From an uncultured Caulobacteraceae bacterium (GTDB lineage Bacteria; Pseudomonadota; Alphaproteobacteria; Caulobacterales; Caulobacteraceae): a stretch of 39,720 nucleotides of DNA. The notes under the pieces were generated by a model that worked only from the letters and a program-made list of their open reading frames with translations, was not told the DNA's origin and ran no database searches. Below, one piece after another: positions 18,352-25,933 of this stretch (positions are counted from its first letter, which is position 1; every line of letters starts with the position of its first letter). The DNA is taken from assembly GCA_903929535.1 (NCBI GenBank), contig CAIYVC010000095.1:1-39720 (forward strand). The letters run 5' to 3'. A program made the position numbers and the translations under genes.

Positions 18352-19056
18352 ATGTTCACCCCGCCCGCCTCGTTTCCCGTCGCCACCTACCGCGCCTTCC
18401 GCGACCGACCGCGCTTCACCATCGCCATCGCCACGGGGATTGTCGTGGCGGTGGTCCTGCATTTCATGCCCAACGAGCTGCGCTGGAGCACCCGCTCGAT
18501 CCTCAGCTGGGACTCCGCGGCCCTGTGCTTCATCGTCCTGATGACACGGATGATGTGCGATTGCGGCATCGACAGGATTCAGGCCCGCGCCGCCGCCCAG
18601 GACGAGGGCCAGGGCCTGACCCTGGTGCTGTCGATCATCGCCGCCGCCGCCAGCGTCATGGCCATCGCCGTGGAGCTGAGCCTGGCCAAGGAAGACCACG
18701 GCTACGTCAAGCCGCTGCGCGTGGGTCTGGCCTTCGCCACCATCGCCCTGTCGTGGTTCTTCGTGCACCTGATCTTCGCCCTGCACTACGCGCACGAATA
18801 TTACGCGCCTGAGACCTGCCCGGATCAGCCCGGCCACACCGAGCGCGGGGGCCTGGGCTTTCCCGGCGACGAGGCCCCCGACTACTGGGATTTCGTCCAC
18901 TTCGCGGTGATCATCGGGGTGGCGTCACAGACGGCGGACATTTCGTTCACGTCCAAGCCCCTGCGCCGGATCGGCACCGTGCACGGCGTGCTGTCGTTCG
19001 TGTTCAACACCGTGGTCCTGGCCCTGACCATCAACCTGCTGGCGGGCCTCTTCTAA
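18352..19056 (+). CDS. DUF1345 family integral membrane protein
   Basis: 234 residues with about five membrane helices, including FTIAIATGIVVAVVLHFMP near the start, LVLSIIAAAASVMAIAVEL, ATIALSWFFVHLIFALHYAHEY and the C-terminal TVVLALTINLLAGLF. The conserved signature YWDFVHFAVIIGVASQTADI is diagnostic of DUF1345 (COG4291). No function is established. The ATG at 18352 gives a 20-residue polar leader before the first helix. It is convergent with the metallophosphatase gene, 13 bases between stops. It forms a divergent pair of small membrane proteins with the DUF4337 gene. Confidence 0.88.
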   Translation: MFTPPASFPVATYRAFRDRPRFTIAIATGIVVAVVLHFMPNELRWSTRSILSWDSAALCFIVLMTRMMCDCGIDRIQARAAAQDEGQGLTLVLSIIAAAASVMAIAVELSLAKEDHGYVKPLRVGLAFATIALSWFFVHLIFALHYAHEYYAPETCPDQPGHTERGGLGFPGDEAPDYWDFVHFAVIIGVASQTADISFTSKPLRRIGTVHGVLSFVFNTVVLALTINLLAGLF

Positions 19057-19069
19057 GGCTCCCAATCTT

Positions 19070-20323
19070 TCAAGGCTCTTGGCAGGTCAGCGCCCGCTCG
19101 TGCAGACGGCAGTTGGCGCGGACCACGTCGGCGGCGTCGTGGAACACTCCGGTCCAGTCCTCGCCGTCCTTCTCCATCAGATAGTAGCCGTAGCGCGAGA
19201 AGGAGAAGGTCTGGGCGTCCATCCCATCCAGATAGTCCTTGCCGCCGTAGACCTGCGGCTTGTCCGCCGGCAGGCCGACATCGCCCCCTGTGCCGACCAC
19301 CAGCTGCGCCGGGCGCTCGGGCCCGAAGGTCACCGACGAGAAATGGTGGATGTGCCCCGAGACGATCATCTGCACGCCGCCGAGCGCGCGGCCCTTCACC
19401 GCCCTCTGTTCGGTGGCGTTGATGCCTACCTCCAGCGGCCCGATCGGCCCCACCCTGGCGATGGGCACCAGAGCCCAGATCGGCTTGTGCGTGACGATCC
19501 AGCCCTGACCGCTATCGAGCGCGGCGCCCAGGCTGTCGAGTTGGCGCGCGAAGGCGGCGATCCCGCCGCGGTTGGTCACCTGATCGGAGGCGTCGGCGCT
19601 ATCCATCACGAACAGGTTGAGGTCCCCGGCCTTGATGACAAAGGGGCCGCTGACGGCGGGACAGCCTTCCGGCGCCGGACCTGAATCCAGCAGCCTGTAC
19701 CAGCCGTAGCCGGCCAGCTTGCAGGTCTCGTGGTTGCCCCGCGCGAACACCCAAGGCGCAACTTTGAGCAGCGGCTCGGCCGGCGTGAAGAACTCCGCCG
19801 CCCAGGTGTCCCAGCGGTCGCCGTAGGGGCTGCCGGCGCAACCGGCCATCCCCAGGGGACAGGGGGTCTGGCGGTAGTAGTAATCGCCGACATGGATCAC
19901 CAGATCGGGCTTCTTGGCGGCCGCCAGCCGCGAGACCTCGGCGAAGGGCCATGCCTTGGGGTCGTTGCAGGCCTGGATCGCCTGGCCTTCGATCTTGCAG
20001 CCCGTGTCGCCCATGATGACGATCCGGCGCACCGCCCGGGCAGGCGGCGGCAGGGCTTGACCGCCCACCGAAACCGACTGGACCTGTTTGGGCAGCGCCA
20101 GACTGCAGACGGCCGGAAAGTCGGCGGACGCCGCCGTCCGCGTCTTCAGCGGCAGGGCCCGCCCGTCCACGATAGCGTCCGGGCAGGCGCCCGAAACCAC
20201 CGCGCGGATCTCGTCGCCCTGGGCGGTGGTCTGGATCCAGGCGGTCAGCACCTGAGCAGGCTGAGCCTGGGCCGAAACCGCCAAACAGGCGAAGGCGATG
20301 ACGCCAAGGAGTTTGCGCAACAT
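19070..20323 (-). CDS. Exported metallophosphoesterase (calcineurin-like)
   Basis: 417 residues from the ATG at 20323; a TTG two codons earlier is possible. A Sec signal peptide ends near SAQAQPA, so the enzyme is periplasmic. After an N-terminal domain of about 90 residues comes a binuclear-metal phosphoesterase domain: IMGDTGC (block I; the usual DxH Asp is not evident at the normal spot), VIHVGDYYYRQ (block II), FARGNHETC (block III), GWIVTHKPIW (block IV) and IVSGHIHHFSSV (block V). Paired Cys in GDTGC and around IQAC or PCPLGMAGC suggest disulphides. The family includes purple-acid-type phosphatases; the substrate is unknown. It is convergent with the DUF1345 gene and divergent from the GT2-GtrA gene. 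Confidence 0.87.
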   Translation of the reverse strand: MLRKLLGVIAFACLAVSAQAQPAQVLTAWIQTTAQGDEIRAVVSGACPDAIVDGRALPLKTRTAASADFPAVCSLALPKQVQSVSVGGQALPPPARAVRRIVIMGDTGCKIEGQAIQACNDPKAWPFAEVSRLAAAKKPDLVIHVGDYYYRQTPCPLGMAGCAGSPYGDRWDTWAAEFFTPAEPLLKVAPWVFARGNHETCKLAGYGWYRLLDSGPAPEGCPAVSGPFVIKAGDLNLFVMDSADASDQVTNRGGIAAFARQLDSLGAALDSGQGWIVTHKPIWALVPIARVGPIGPLEVGINATEQRAVKGRALGGVQMIVSGHIHHFSSVTFGPERPAQLVVGTGGDVGLPADKPQVYGGKDYLDGMDAQTFSFSRYGYYLMEKDGEDWTGVFHDAADVVRANCRLHERALTCQEP

Positions 20324-20445
20324 GGCCAACCGAAATCGGCTAAGCCGCCCGGCGTCAAGCGGCCTTGCTGGCGCGCGCGGATGCCAAAGGCTATGGGTGA
20401 CGCTAGGCCGCCGCCTTCCCGGCGCGGCGAGTCGGGAATTAAGGC

Positions 20446-21591
20446 TTGGCGCGCAAGGCGGCGGAGATCGGCGGACAGCAGACGGCGGCGCCGGCCCGGC
20501 GCGCGGGCTCGGTCTATGAGCTGACCGTCGTCTCGCCCACCTTCAACGAGCGCCCCAACGTCCGTCCCCTGATCGCCAAGCTCGACGCGGCGCTGAAGGG
20601 CGTGGCCTGGCAGGTGATCTTCGTCGACGACAATTCGCCCGACGGCACCGCCGAAGAGGTGAAGGCTGTCGCTCGCGAAGACTCCCGCGTTCATTGTCTT
20701 CGCCGGGTCGGACGGCGCGGCCTGGCCGGCGCGGTGCTGGAGGGCGCCCTAGCCAGCGCGGCGCCCTATGTGGCCGTGATCGACGCCGACCTGCAGCACG
20801 ACGAGACTCTGCTGCCGGCCATGCTCAAGGTGCTGCAGGCGGACGAAGCGGACATGGTGGTGGCCAGCCGATACATCGATCCGGAGGGTCTCTCCACCGG
20901 TCTCAGCCAGACCCGCCAGCAGGGCAGCCGCCTGGCCACCTGGATGAGCCGTCAGGTGCTGAAGAACGACGTGTCCGATCCGGTCAGCGGTTATTTCATG
21001 GCCCGCCGCTCGGTCTGGGACCTGTCCGCGCCGAAGCTGGCCACCGAAGGCTTCAAGGTGCTGTTCGACATCCTGGCCTCGCACCCCGAGCCCATGCGGG
21101 TGGCCGAACTGCCCTACAAATTCCGCGACCGGCTGGCCGGCGAGAGCAAGCTCGACCGCCGTATCGTCATCGAATACCTGAGCCTGATCCTGAACAAGGC
21201 GACCAACGACATGATCCCGGCACGGGCGATCATGTTCGTGCTGGTGGGATCGACCGGCTTCCTGGTCAATGTGGGCGTGGTGCTGGCGCTGAACGCGATC
21301 CAGGCGCCCCTGCCCTTCTGGGGAGCCCAGCTGGCCGCCGCCCTGGTGGCGATGACCTCCAACTACCTGATCAACAACGCCGTCACCTACCACGACCGCC
21401 GGCGCAAGGGTCTAGCCCTGCTGGTCGGCTATGTCCGCTTCTGCTTCCTGTGCAGCGCCGGCCTGTTCGTCAACGTGGCCGTCGCCTCCTTCCTCGATGA
21501 CCGTTTGCACGCCCCGATCCTGTCGGGCGTCATGGGCGCGGCCTTCGGCGCCGTCTGGAACTATGTCACCACCGCGCTCGCCGTCTGGTGA
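20446..21591 (+). CDS. GT2 glycosyltransferase fused to GtrA membrane domain
   Basis: 381 residues. The TTG at 20446 is the only workable start, as no in-frame ATG precedes the catalytic domain. Residues about 24-240 form a polyprenol-phosphate sugar synthase (DPM1/ArnC-like GT2): VVSPTFNERPNV, IFVDDNSPDGT and the DXD motif D113-A-D115 in VIDADLQHDE. The C-terminal ~140 residues hold four helices of the GtrA family (PF04138), with FVLVGSTGFLVNVGVV and TSNYLINNAVTYHDRR. The likely job is to load a sugar on undecaprenyl phosphate and aid its movement across the inner membrane. The 3' end overlaps the next gene, an ArnT/PMT-type transferase that would use the lipid-linked sugar. Confidence 0.92.
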   Translation: MARKAAEIGGQQTAAPARRAGSVYELTVVSPTFNERPNVRPLIAKLDAALKGVAWQVIFVDDNSPDGTAEEVKAVAREDSRVHCLRRVGRRGLAGAVLEGALASAAPYVAVIDADLQHDETLLPAMLKVLQADEADMVVASRYIDPEGLSTGLSQTRQQGSRLATWMSRQVLKNDVSDPVSGYFMARRSVWDLSAPKLATEGFKVLFDILASHPEPMRVAELPYKFRDRLAGESKLDRRIVIEYLSLILNKATNDMIPARAIMFVLVGSTGFLVNVGVVLALNAIQAPLPFWGAQLAAALVAMTSNYLINNAVTYHDRRRKGLALLVGYVRFCFLCSAGLFVNVAVASFLDDRLHAPILSGVMGAAFGAVWNYVTTALAVW

Positions 21592-23035
21592 GGCGGGGGC
21601 CGCCCGGCCCCTGCTCATCCTGATCGGCGCCCTGGCGGTCCTGCGCCTTCTGGCCGCCGCCGCCATCCCCCTGACCGAGGACGAGGCCTACTACCGGCTG
21701 TGGGCTGAGCATCTGCGGCTCGGCTACTACGACCATCCGCCGATGGTCGCCTGGTGGATCGCGGCGGGGACGCACCTTGCTGGCGACACGGCGCTGGGCG
21801 TGCGGCTCCTGCCGGCGCTGTCGAGCCTCGCCACCACCGCCCTGGTATTCGACCTCGGCCGCCGCATGGGCACGGCCAAGACCGGCATAAGCGCCGCCCT
21901 GCTATACAACGCCACTCTGACCGTCGGCGTCGGCGCCATCCTGGCCATCCCCGATGTACCCGCCAGCCTGTTCTGGGTGCTGGCCCTGTGGTCGATGGTC
22001 CGCGCTCTGGAGGAGGACAGCCGCTGGTGGCTGGCGGCGGGCGCCGCGGCGGGGCTGGCCTGCCTGTCCAAATACTCCGCCCTGTTCCTGGCCCCCGGCG
22101 TGATCGCCTGGCTGGCCCTGACCGCAGACGGCCGCCGACGGCTGGCGAGCCCCTGGCCCTGGCTGGCCGCCGTGATCGCCACGGCCATCTTCTCAGCCAA
22201 CGTCGTCTGGAACGCCGAGCATCACTGGCTGACCTTTGCCAAGCAGTTCGGCCGGGTCGCGCCGGGACGCTTCGCGCCGCGCTATATGGACGAATTCATC
22301 ACCGCCCAGTTCGCCCTCTTGAACCCCGCCGTTGCCATCCTGACTGGGGCGGGCGCGGTGCGGGCTTGGCGGGCGCGCGGCGAGGCCCCGATCACGCTGA
22401 TGGCCGCCATCACCAGCACGCCCTTCCTGCTCTATCTGCTGGCGCACAGCCTGCACGACCGGGTCCAGGCCCACTGGCCGGTCCCGCTCTATCCTGCCGC
22501 CGCCCTGCTGGCCGCCTATGCCGCCGAGCGCGTGACCGGCTGGCGCTCGCATCTGGCCCGTTGGGGCGCCCCACTAGGCATCGGCCTGACCACCGTGGCG
22601 CTGATCTACATGGCCGATCCCCTGACTCCCGCGGTCAAGGGCGACCCCGTCGCTCCGCTACGCGGCTGGACCTCCTTCGCCGAGCGCGTCGAAGCCCTGC
22701 GCGCCTCCAGCGGCGCCGCCTGGGTCGGCTCGCTCAGCTATGGCGTCAACGGCCAGCTGCAGGCCCAGCATCGGCTCGAGGCGCCCGTCCTGCAGATCAA
22801 CGAGCGCGACCGTTACGCCGACATGCCCTCGGCGGCCCCGGACCTGGCCCGCCCCGGCCTGATCGTCGACCTCCAACGCCGGCTCGATCCGGCGAAACTG
22901 CAGGCCTGTTTCGGCCAGGTCGGCCCTGTCCTGAAGCTCAACCGGGGCTCAGGCCTGGACGCCGACAACCGTTATGCCGCCATTATCGTGGCCGCGCCGA
23001 AGACCGATCTTCTGAAGGACGGCTGCGGAGCCTGA
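21563..23035 (+). CDS. GT39/ArnT-like polytopic glycosyltransferase
   Basis: 490 residues from ATG 21563, which lies inside the end of the GT2-GtrA gene (29-base overlap). The longer upstream frame is an out-of-frame copy of GtrA. The GT-C fold is recognised from the first periplasmic loop TEDEAYYRLWAEHLRLGYYDHPPM, in which the acidic pair and DHPP match ArnT/PMT_2 enzymes. It is followed by about ten hydrophobic helices and a C-terminal periplasmic domain with GSLSYGVNGQLQAQHRLEAP. It would transfer a sugar from polyprenyl phosphate to lipid A, another envelope glycan or protein. The acceptor is unknown. Overlap with the GT2-GtrA gene supports a two-step pathway. Confidence 0.9.
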   Translation: MSPPRSPSGEAGAARPLLILIGALAVLRLLAAAAIPLTEDEAYYRLWAEHLRLGYYDHPPMVAWWIAAGTHLAGDTALGVRLLPALSSLATTALVFDLGRRMGTAKTGISAALLYNATLTVGVGAILAIPDVPASLFWVLALWSMVRALEEDSRWWLAAGAAAGLACLSKYSALFLAPGVIAWLALTADGRRRLASPWPWLAAVIATAIFSANVVWNAEHHWLTFAKQFGRVAPGRFAPRYMDEFITAQFALLNPAVAILTGAGAVRAWRARGEAPITLMAAITSTPFLLYLLAHSLHDRVQAHWPVPLYPAAALLAAYAAERVTGWRSHLARWGAPLGIGLTTVALIYMADPLTPAVKGDPVAPLRGWTSFAERVEALRASSGAAWVGSLSYGVNGQLQAQHRLEAPVLQINERDRYADMPSAAPDLARPGLIVDLQRRLDPAKLQACFGQVGPVLKLNRGSGLDADNRYAAIIVAAPKTDLLKDGCGA

Positions 23036-23126
23036 AACCCTTTGCGGGTAAGGCGCACGTTAACCATAGAGCAACCGCCTCGGGTCAAGCTGCGATAGCG
23101 TCGTCGTGGACGCGAGGAGCCTCGCC

Positions 23127-24713
23127 TTGGTGTCAGCCGCCAGACTGTCCGCCGCCGCGCCCCAGACCGTGGGCGCCGCGTCCTGGCCTGCCGCCTCTCC
23201 CGAACCCGCCAAGTTCGACGCTGCTACCCTGCTGACCACCGGCGGCGACAACCGCATCGAACTGCAGGACGCCTCGGGCCTGAACCGCTACGGGTGCGCG
23301 CCGAGGCCCGACGCCGACATCGCGCCGTTCGGCTCCTCGACCGCCTCGACCATTTCCCCCGCCGCCTTCGCCGCTGCTGAGCGCCTGACCGGCCGCCTGG
23401 CGATCGACGCCACCCTCGCCCCCCACGCGCAGATCTACCGCCAGGAGCTGGAGCGCATCCGCGCCCGTCTGCACGGCGCGCTTGGCCTGACCGACGTGGC
23501 CGGCCTGAAGACGGTCATCTCGCTCTCGGGCACCGACCTGCACCGCATCGCCCTGCACATCACCGGCGCCGGCGCGGCCTCCCCGCCCCTGGTCATCATG
23601 CCAGAGCCGCATGAGACCGGCAGCGGCGTGATCGCTGCCCTTGGCGGTCAGGTCGGACCCGGCCCGGCGCTGCGCGCCGTCGCCAGCAGCGTCAGCCTGG
23701 AGAGCGCCCTGGCCGCCCCGCAGATCATGACGGCTCCCAGCCGCGCCGCCGACGGCTGCCTGCGCCCCGCCCATGAAGTCGACGAGGATATCAGCGTCAT
23801 CGTCAGCGCCGCCGCCCGCCAGGGCCGCCGGGTGCTGCTGGTGCTGATGGATGTGTCCAAGACCGGCCTGACTTCGCCCAGCATCGCCTGCGCCCAGGAC
23901 CTCAAGCAGCGCTTCCCCGAACAGGTCGAGGTGTTCGTTGACGCCTGCCAGCTGCGCCTGGCGCCCGCCACCCTGGCCGCCTATCTGGCCCAGGACTTCA
24001 TGATCGGGATCACCGGCTCCAAGTTCATGACCGGCCCGGCCTTCTCCGCCGCCCTGCTGATCCCGCCCGGCGTGAGCGACCGCCTGAGCCAGGCTCCGCT
24101 GCCCCGCGCCCTGACCCGTCTCTGCGCCTTGGGCGAATGGCCCGAGGAGATGACCGGCGAACGCGCCTTCGACGAGCGCGCCAACTTCGGCCTGCTGCTG
24201 CGCTGGGAAGCGGCGCTGGAAGAAATGCGCGCCTTCAGCCAACTGCCCCAGACCGCCGTCCAGGCCTTCTTCACCGATTTCGCCGAGGCCATGGGCGAGC
24301 GGCTGGCCGAGGATGCCAGCTTCGAAGCCATCACCGTCCGCCCGATCGAGCGCATGGGCCTGGGCGTGGCCCCGTCCTGGGACCGCATCCAGACCATCTT
24401 CCCCTTCGCCCTGCGCGCCGGCGGCCGTCTGATGACCCCTGTCGAGACCATGGGTGTGCACCGCCTGCTGGGGGCGGATCTCGGCGACTGGGCGGGCTGG
24501 TCCAGCGGCGCCCGGCGCATCCAGCTTGGTCAGCCGGTCAACTGCGGCGCGCGCGGCTCGGAACCCCTGATCGCCCTGCGCATCTGCATGAGCGCCCGTC
24601 TGGCTTGCGCCGCCCTCAGCACGGGCGGGCGCGGCGCGGCGGCTGTGATCGGCGAGGCCATCGACGTTCTGGACAAGACCGCCTGGCTCGCCACGCGGCT
24701 GGCGGACGCCTAG
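23127..24713 (+). CDS. PLP-dependent fold-type I protein, class V-like, function unknown
   Basis: 528 residues from the TTG at 23127, chosen because GAGGAG (23114-23119) lies seven bases upstream; GTG at 23130 or 23106 are alternatives. I do not recognise a named family. The layout fits a fold-type I PLP enzyme: FGSSTASTISPAAF near the N-terminus, an SGTDLH phosphate loop (from 23526), a His in PEPHETGSG (codon 23610) that could stack on the cofactor, DACQ (Asp codon 23940) for the pyridine nitrogen, and GITGSKFMTGP with the probable Schiff-base Lys at codon 24021. The Asp-Lys spacing of 27 residues resembles class V enzymes such as cysteine desulfurases. It converges on the ATP-grasp gene, the two stops sharing one CTAG. 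Confidence 0.8.
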   Translation: MVSAARLSAAAPQTVGAASWPAASPEPAKFDAATLLTTGGDNRIELQDASGLNRYGCAPRPDADIAPFGSSTASTISPAAFAAAERLTGRLAIDATLAPHAQIYRQELERIRARLHGALGLTDVAGLKTVISLSGTDLHRIALHITGAGAASPPLVIMPEPHETGSGVIAALGGQVGPGPALRAVASSVSLESALAAPQIMTAPSRAADGCLRPAHEVDEDISVIVSAAARQGRRVLLVLMDVSKTGLTSPSIACAQDLKQRFPEQVEVFVDACQLRLAPATLAAYLAQDFMIGITGSKFMTGPAFSAALLIPPGVSDRLSQAPLPRALTRLCALGEWPEEMTGERAFDERANFGLLLRWEAALEEMRAFSQLPQTAVQAFFTDFAEAMGERLAEDASFEAITVRPIERMGLGVAPSWDRIQTIFPFALRAGGRLMTPVETMGVHRLLGADLGDWAGWSSGARRIQLGQPVNCGARGSEPLIALRICMSARLACAALSTGGRGAAAVIGEAIDVLDKTAWLATRLADA

Positions 24714-25933
24714 AGCGACGCCTTCTTCCGCAGCATCGCCTCGAACGCCTCGAACAGCCGGGCCATCTGCGGCCGCTTGTAGGGATAGAGGTCCACCGGA
24801 TCGAGGGCATGGACGATCATGCTGACGTCGGCCTCGAACAGCAGCAGATCGCCGTCCGGCGTCTCGGCGCAATCGATGGCGTAGTAGTCCAGGCCCAGCC
24901 GCTCAGTCATCGCCTCGAAGGCTGCGGCGTGGCGTGCGGCGAAACCCTCATCGAACCCAGCCATGCAGGCGGCTTCCTCGGCGCGCTTGGCCTCGCTCTC
25001 GGCCATGCCGGCGTTCAGATAGTGGACCATCCAGTGGTCGCCGACCGCCATGTGCGCCACGAAGGGCCGGCCATCCAGGAAGGCGATGCGGTATTTGCGG
25101 TAGCCGCCATCGGCGCTGGCGTAGTTGACGAAGGGCGAGACGTAGGCGGTCTCCAGCCGGCTTTCGAGCAGATAGGCCAGCAGCTGGGCGCCGTCTTCCA
25201 CCCGTTGCAGCCCCTTGCCGGCGTGCGAACCCACCGGACGCACGATCAGGGGATAGGCGCCCCCGGGCAGAACCTCGCCGAGCGCCCGCTCGCCCAGCGC
25301 CACGGCGCTCAGGTCCTCGCCGGTCGCCCGCACGGTCGGCGGAACGGTGAGGCCGGCGATGCCCTCCAGCCTGCGCCAGAGCCGGTCGCGCGACAGGTCC
25401 AGCACCGCGCCCGCCTCGTTGAGCACCGGCGTCGACCAGCGGGCGCTGAGGCCGCTCAGCCGCTCCAGGATCTCCCGCGTCTCGTCCGCCTCGCCGATGG
25501 CCATCAAGGCGACGTCATGATCGGGGACGACCTCGGTCAATCCGCCCAACTGGTCGACATAGAGGCGGATGATCTCGACGGAGCGGCCCTCAAGCATCAG
25601 CTCGACCGGCGTATTGGTCATCAGGTCGCCGCGCGCGACAATCGTCAGTAGACGGACGGCTGCGCCGGGAACCGGCTGGCGGTACAGGCGCGCGTAGTGC
25701 AGCCCCGCTTCCTGGCAGGCCAGGCCGTTCTCCTTCTGGCCCATGAGCTGATAGAGCAGCGCCAGCGAGATGTAGGCCCCGGCCTCGGTGACATCAGCGT
25801 GCAGCCGGTCCAGCTGCGCCTGGATCAGGACGGTGAGATCGGCGCCCTCGAAAGCGGCGCGAACCAGGGCTGCCTGATCGGGCAGGTCGACGATAGGCTC
25901 GGCTTCGTCCAGCACGGAAGCAGCGTCGGTCAT
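24710..25933 (-). CDS. ATP-grasp ligase with helical (TPR-like) N-terminal region
   Basis: 407 residues. The first ~100 are helical with TPR-like spacing (AYISLALLYQLMGQKENGLACQ). A nucleotide-ligase preATP-like domain follows (VVPDHDVALMAIGEAD). The ATP-grasp part is RimK/glutathione-synthetase-like: strand YPLIVRP, where R232 replaces the usual ATP-binding Lys, the small Gly loop GSHAGKG (235-241), YRKYRIAFLDGRPFVAHMA, and the Mg ligands D354 (YYAIDC) and E367/D369 (LLLFEADVS). Such enzymes join a carboxylate, through an acyl-phosphate, to an amine or thiol. The ATG at 25933 overlaps the stop of the PLP decarboxylase gene by four bases, so both are made together. The substrate is unknown; a ligase using the amine made next door is the obvious hypothesis. 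Confidence 0.88.
   Translation of the reverse strand: MTDAASVLDEAEPIVDLPDQAALVRAAFEGADLTVLIQAQLDRLHADVTEAGAYISLALLYQLMGQKENGLACQEAGLHYARLYRQPVPGAAVRLLTIVARGDLMTNTPVELMLEGRSVEIIRLYVDQLGGLTEVVPDHDVALMAIGEADETREILERLSGLSARWSTPVLNEAGAVLDLSRDRLWRRLEGIAGLTVPPTVRATGEDLSAVALGERALGEVLPGGAYPLIVRPVGSHAGKGLQRVEDGAQLLAYLLESRLETAYVSPFVNYASADGGYRKYRIAFLDGRPFVAHMAVGDHWMVHYLNAGMAESEAKRAEEAACMAGFDEGFAARHAAAFEAMTERLGLDYYAIDCAETPDGDLLLFEADVSMIVHALDPVDLYPYKRPQMARLFEAFEAMLRKKASL

Noticed and set aside
21431..21562. Longer N-terminus for the ArnT-like protein
   Set aside because: These codons are the GtrA coding region read in another frame; ATG 21563 directly precedes the first membrane helix region.
23133..24872. 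Long open frame opposite the PLP protein gene (similar ones at 30680-32428 and 33601-35652)
   Set aside because: GC-rich codon bias leaves long antisense frames. Their translations are Gly/Gln/Arg/His-rich with no domain, and each lies wholly opposite a well-supported gene.
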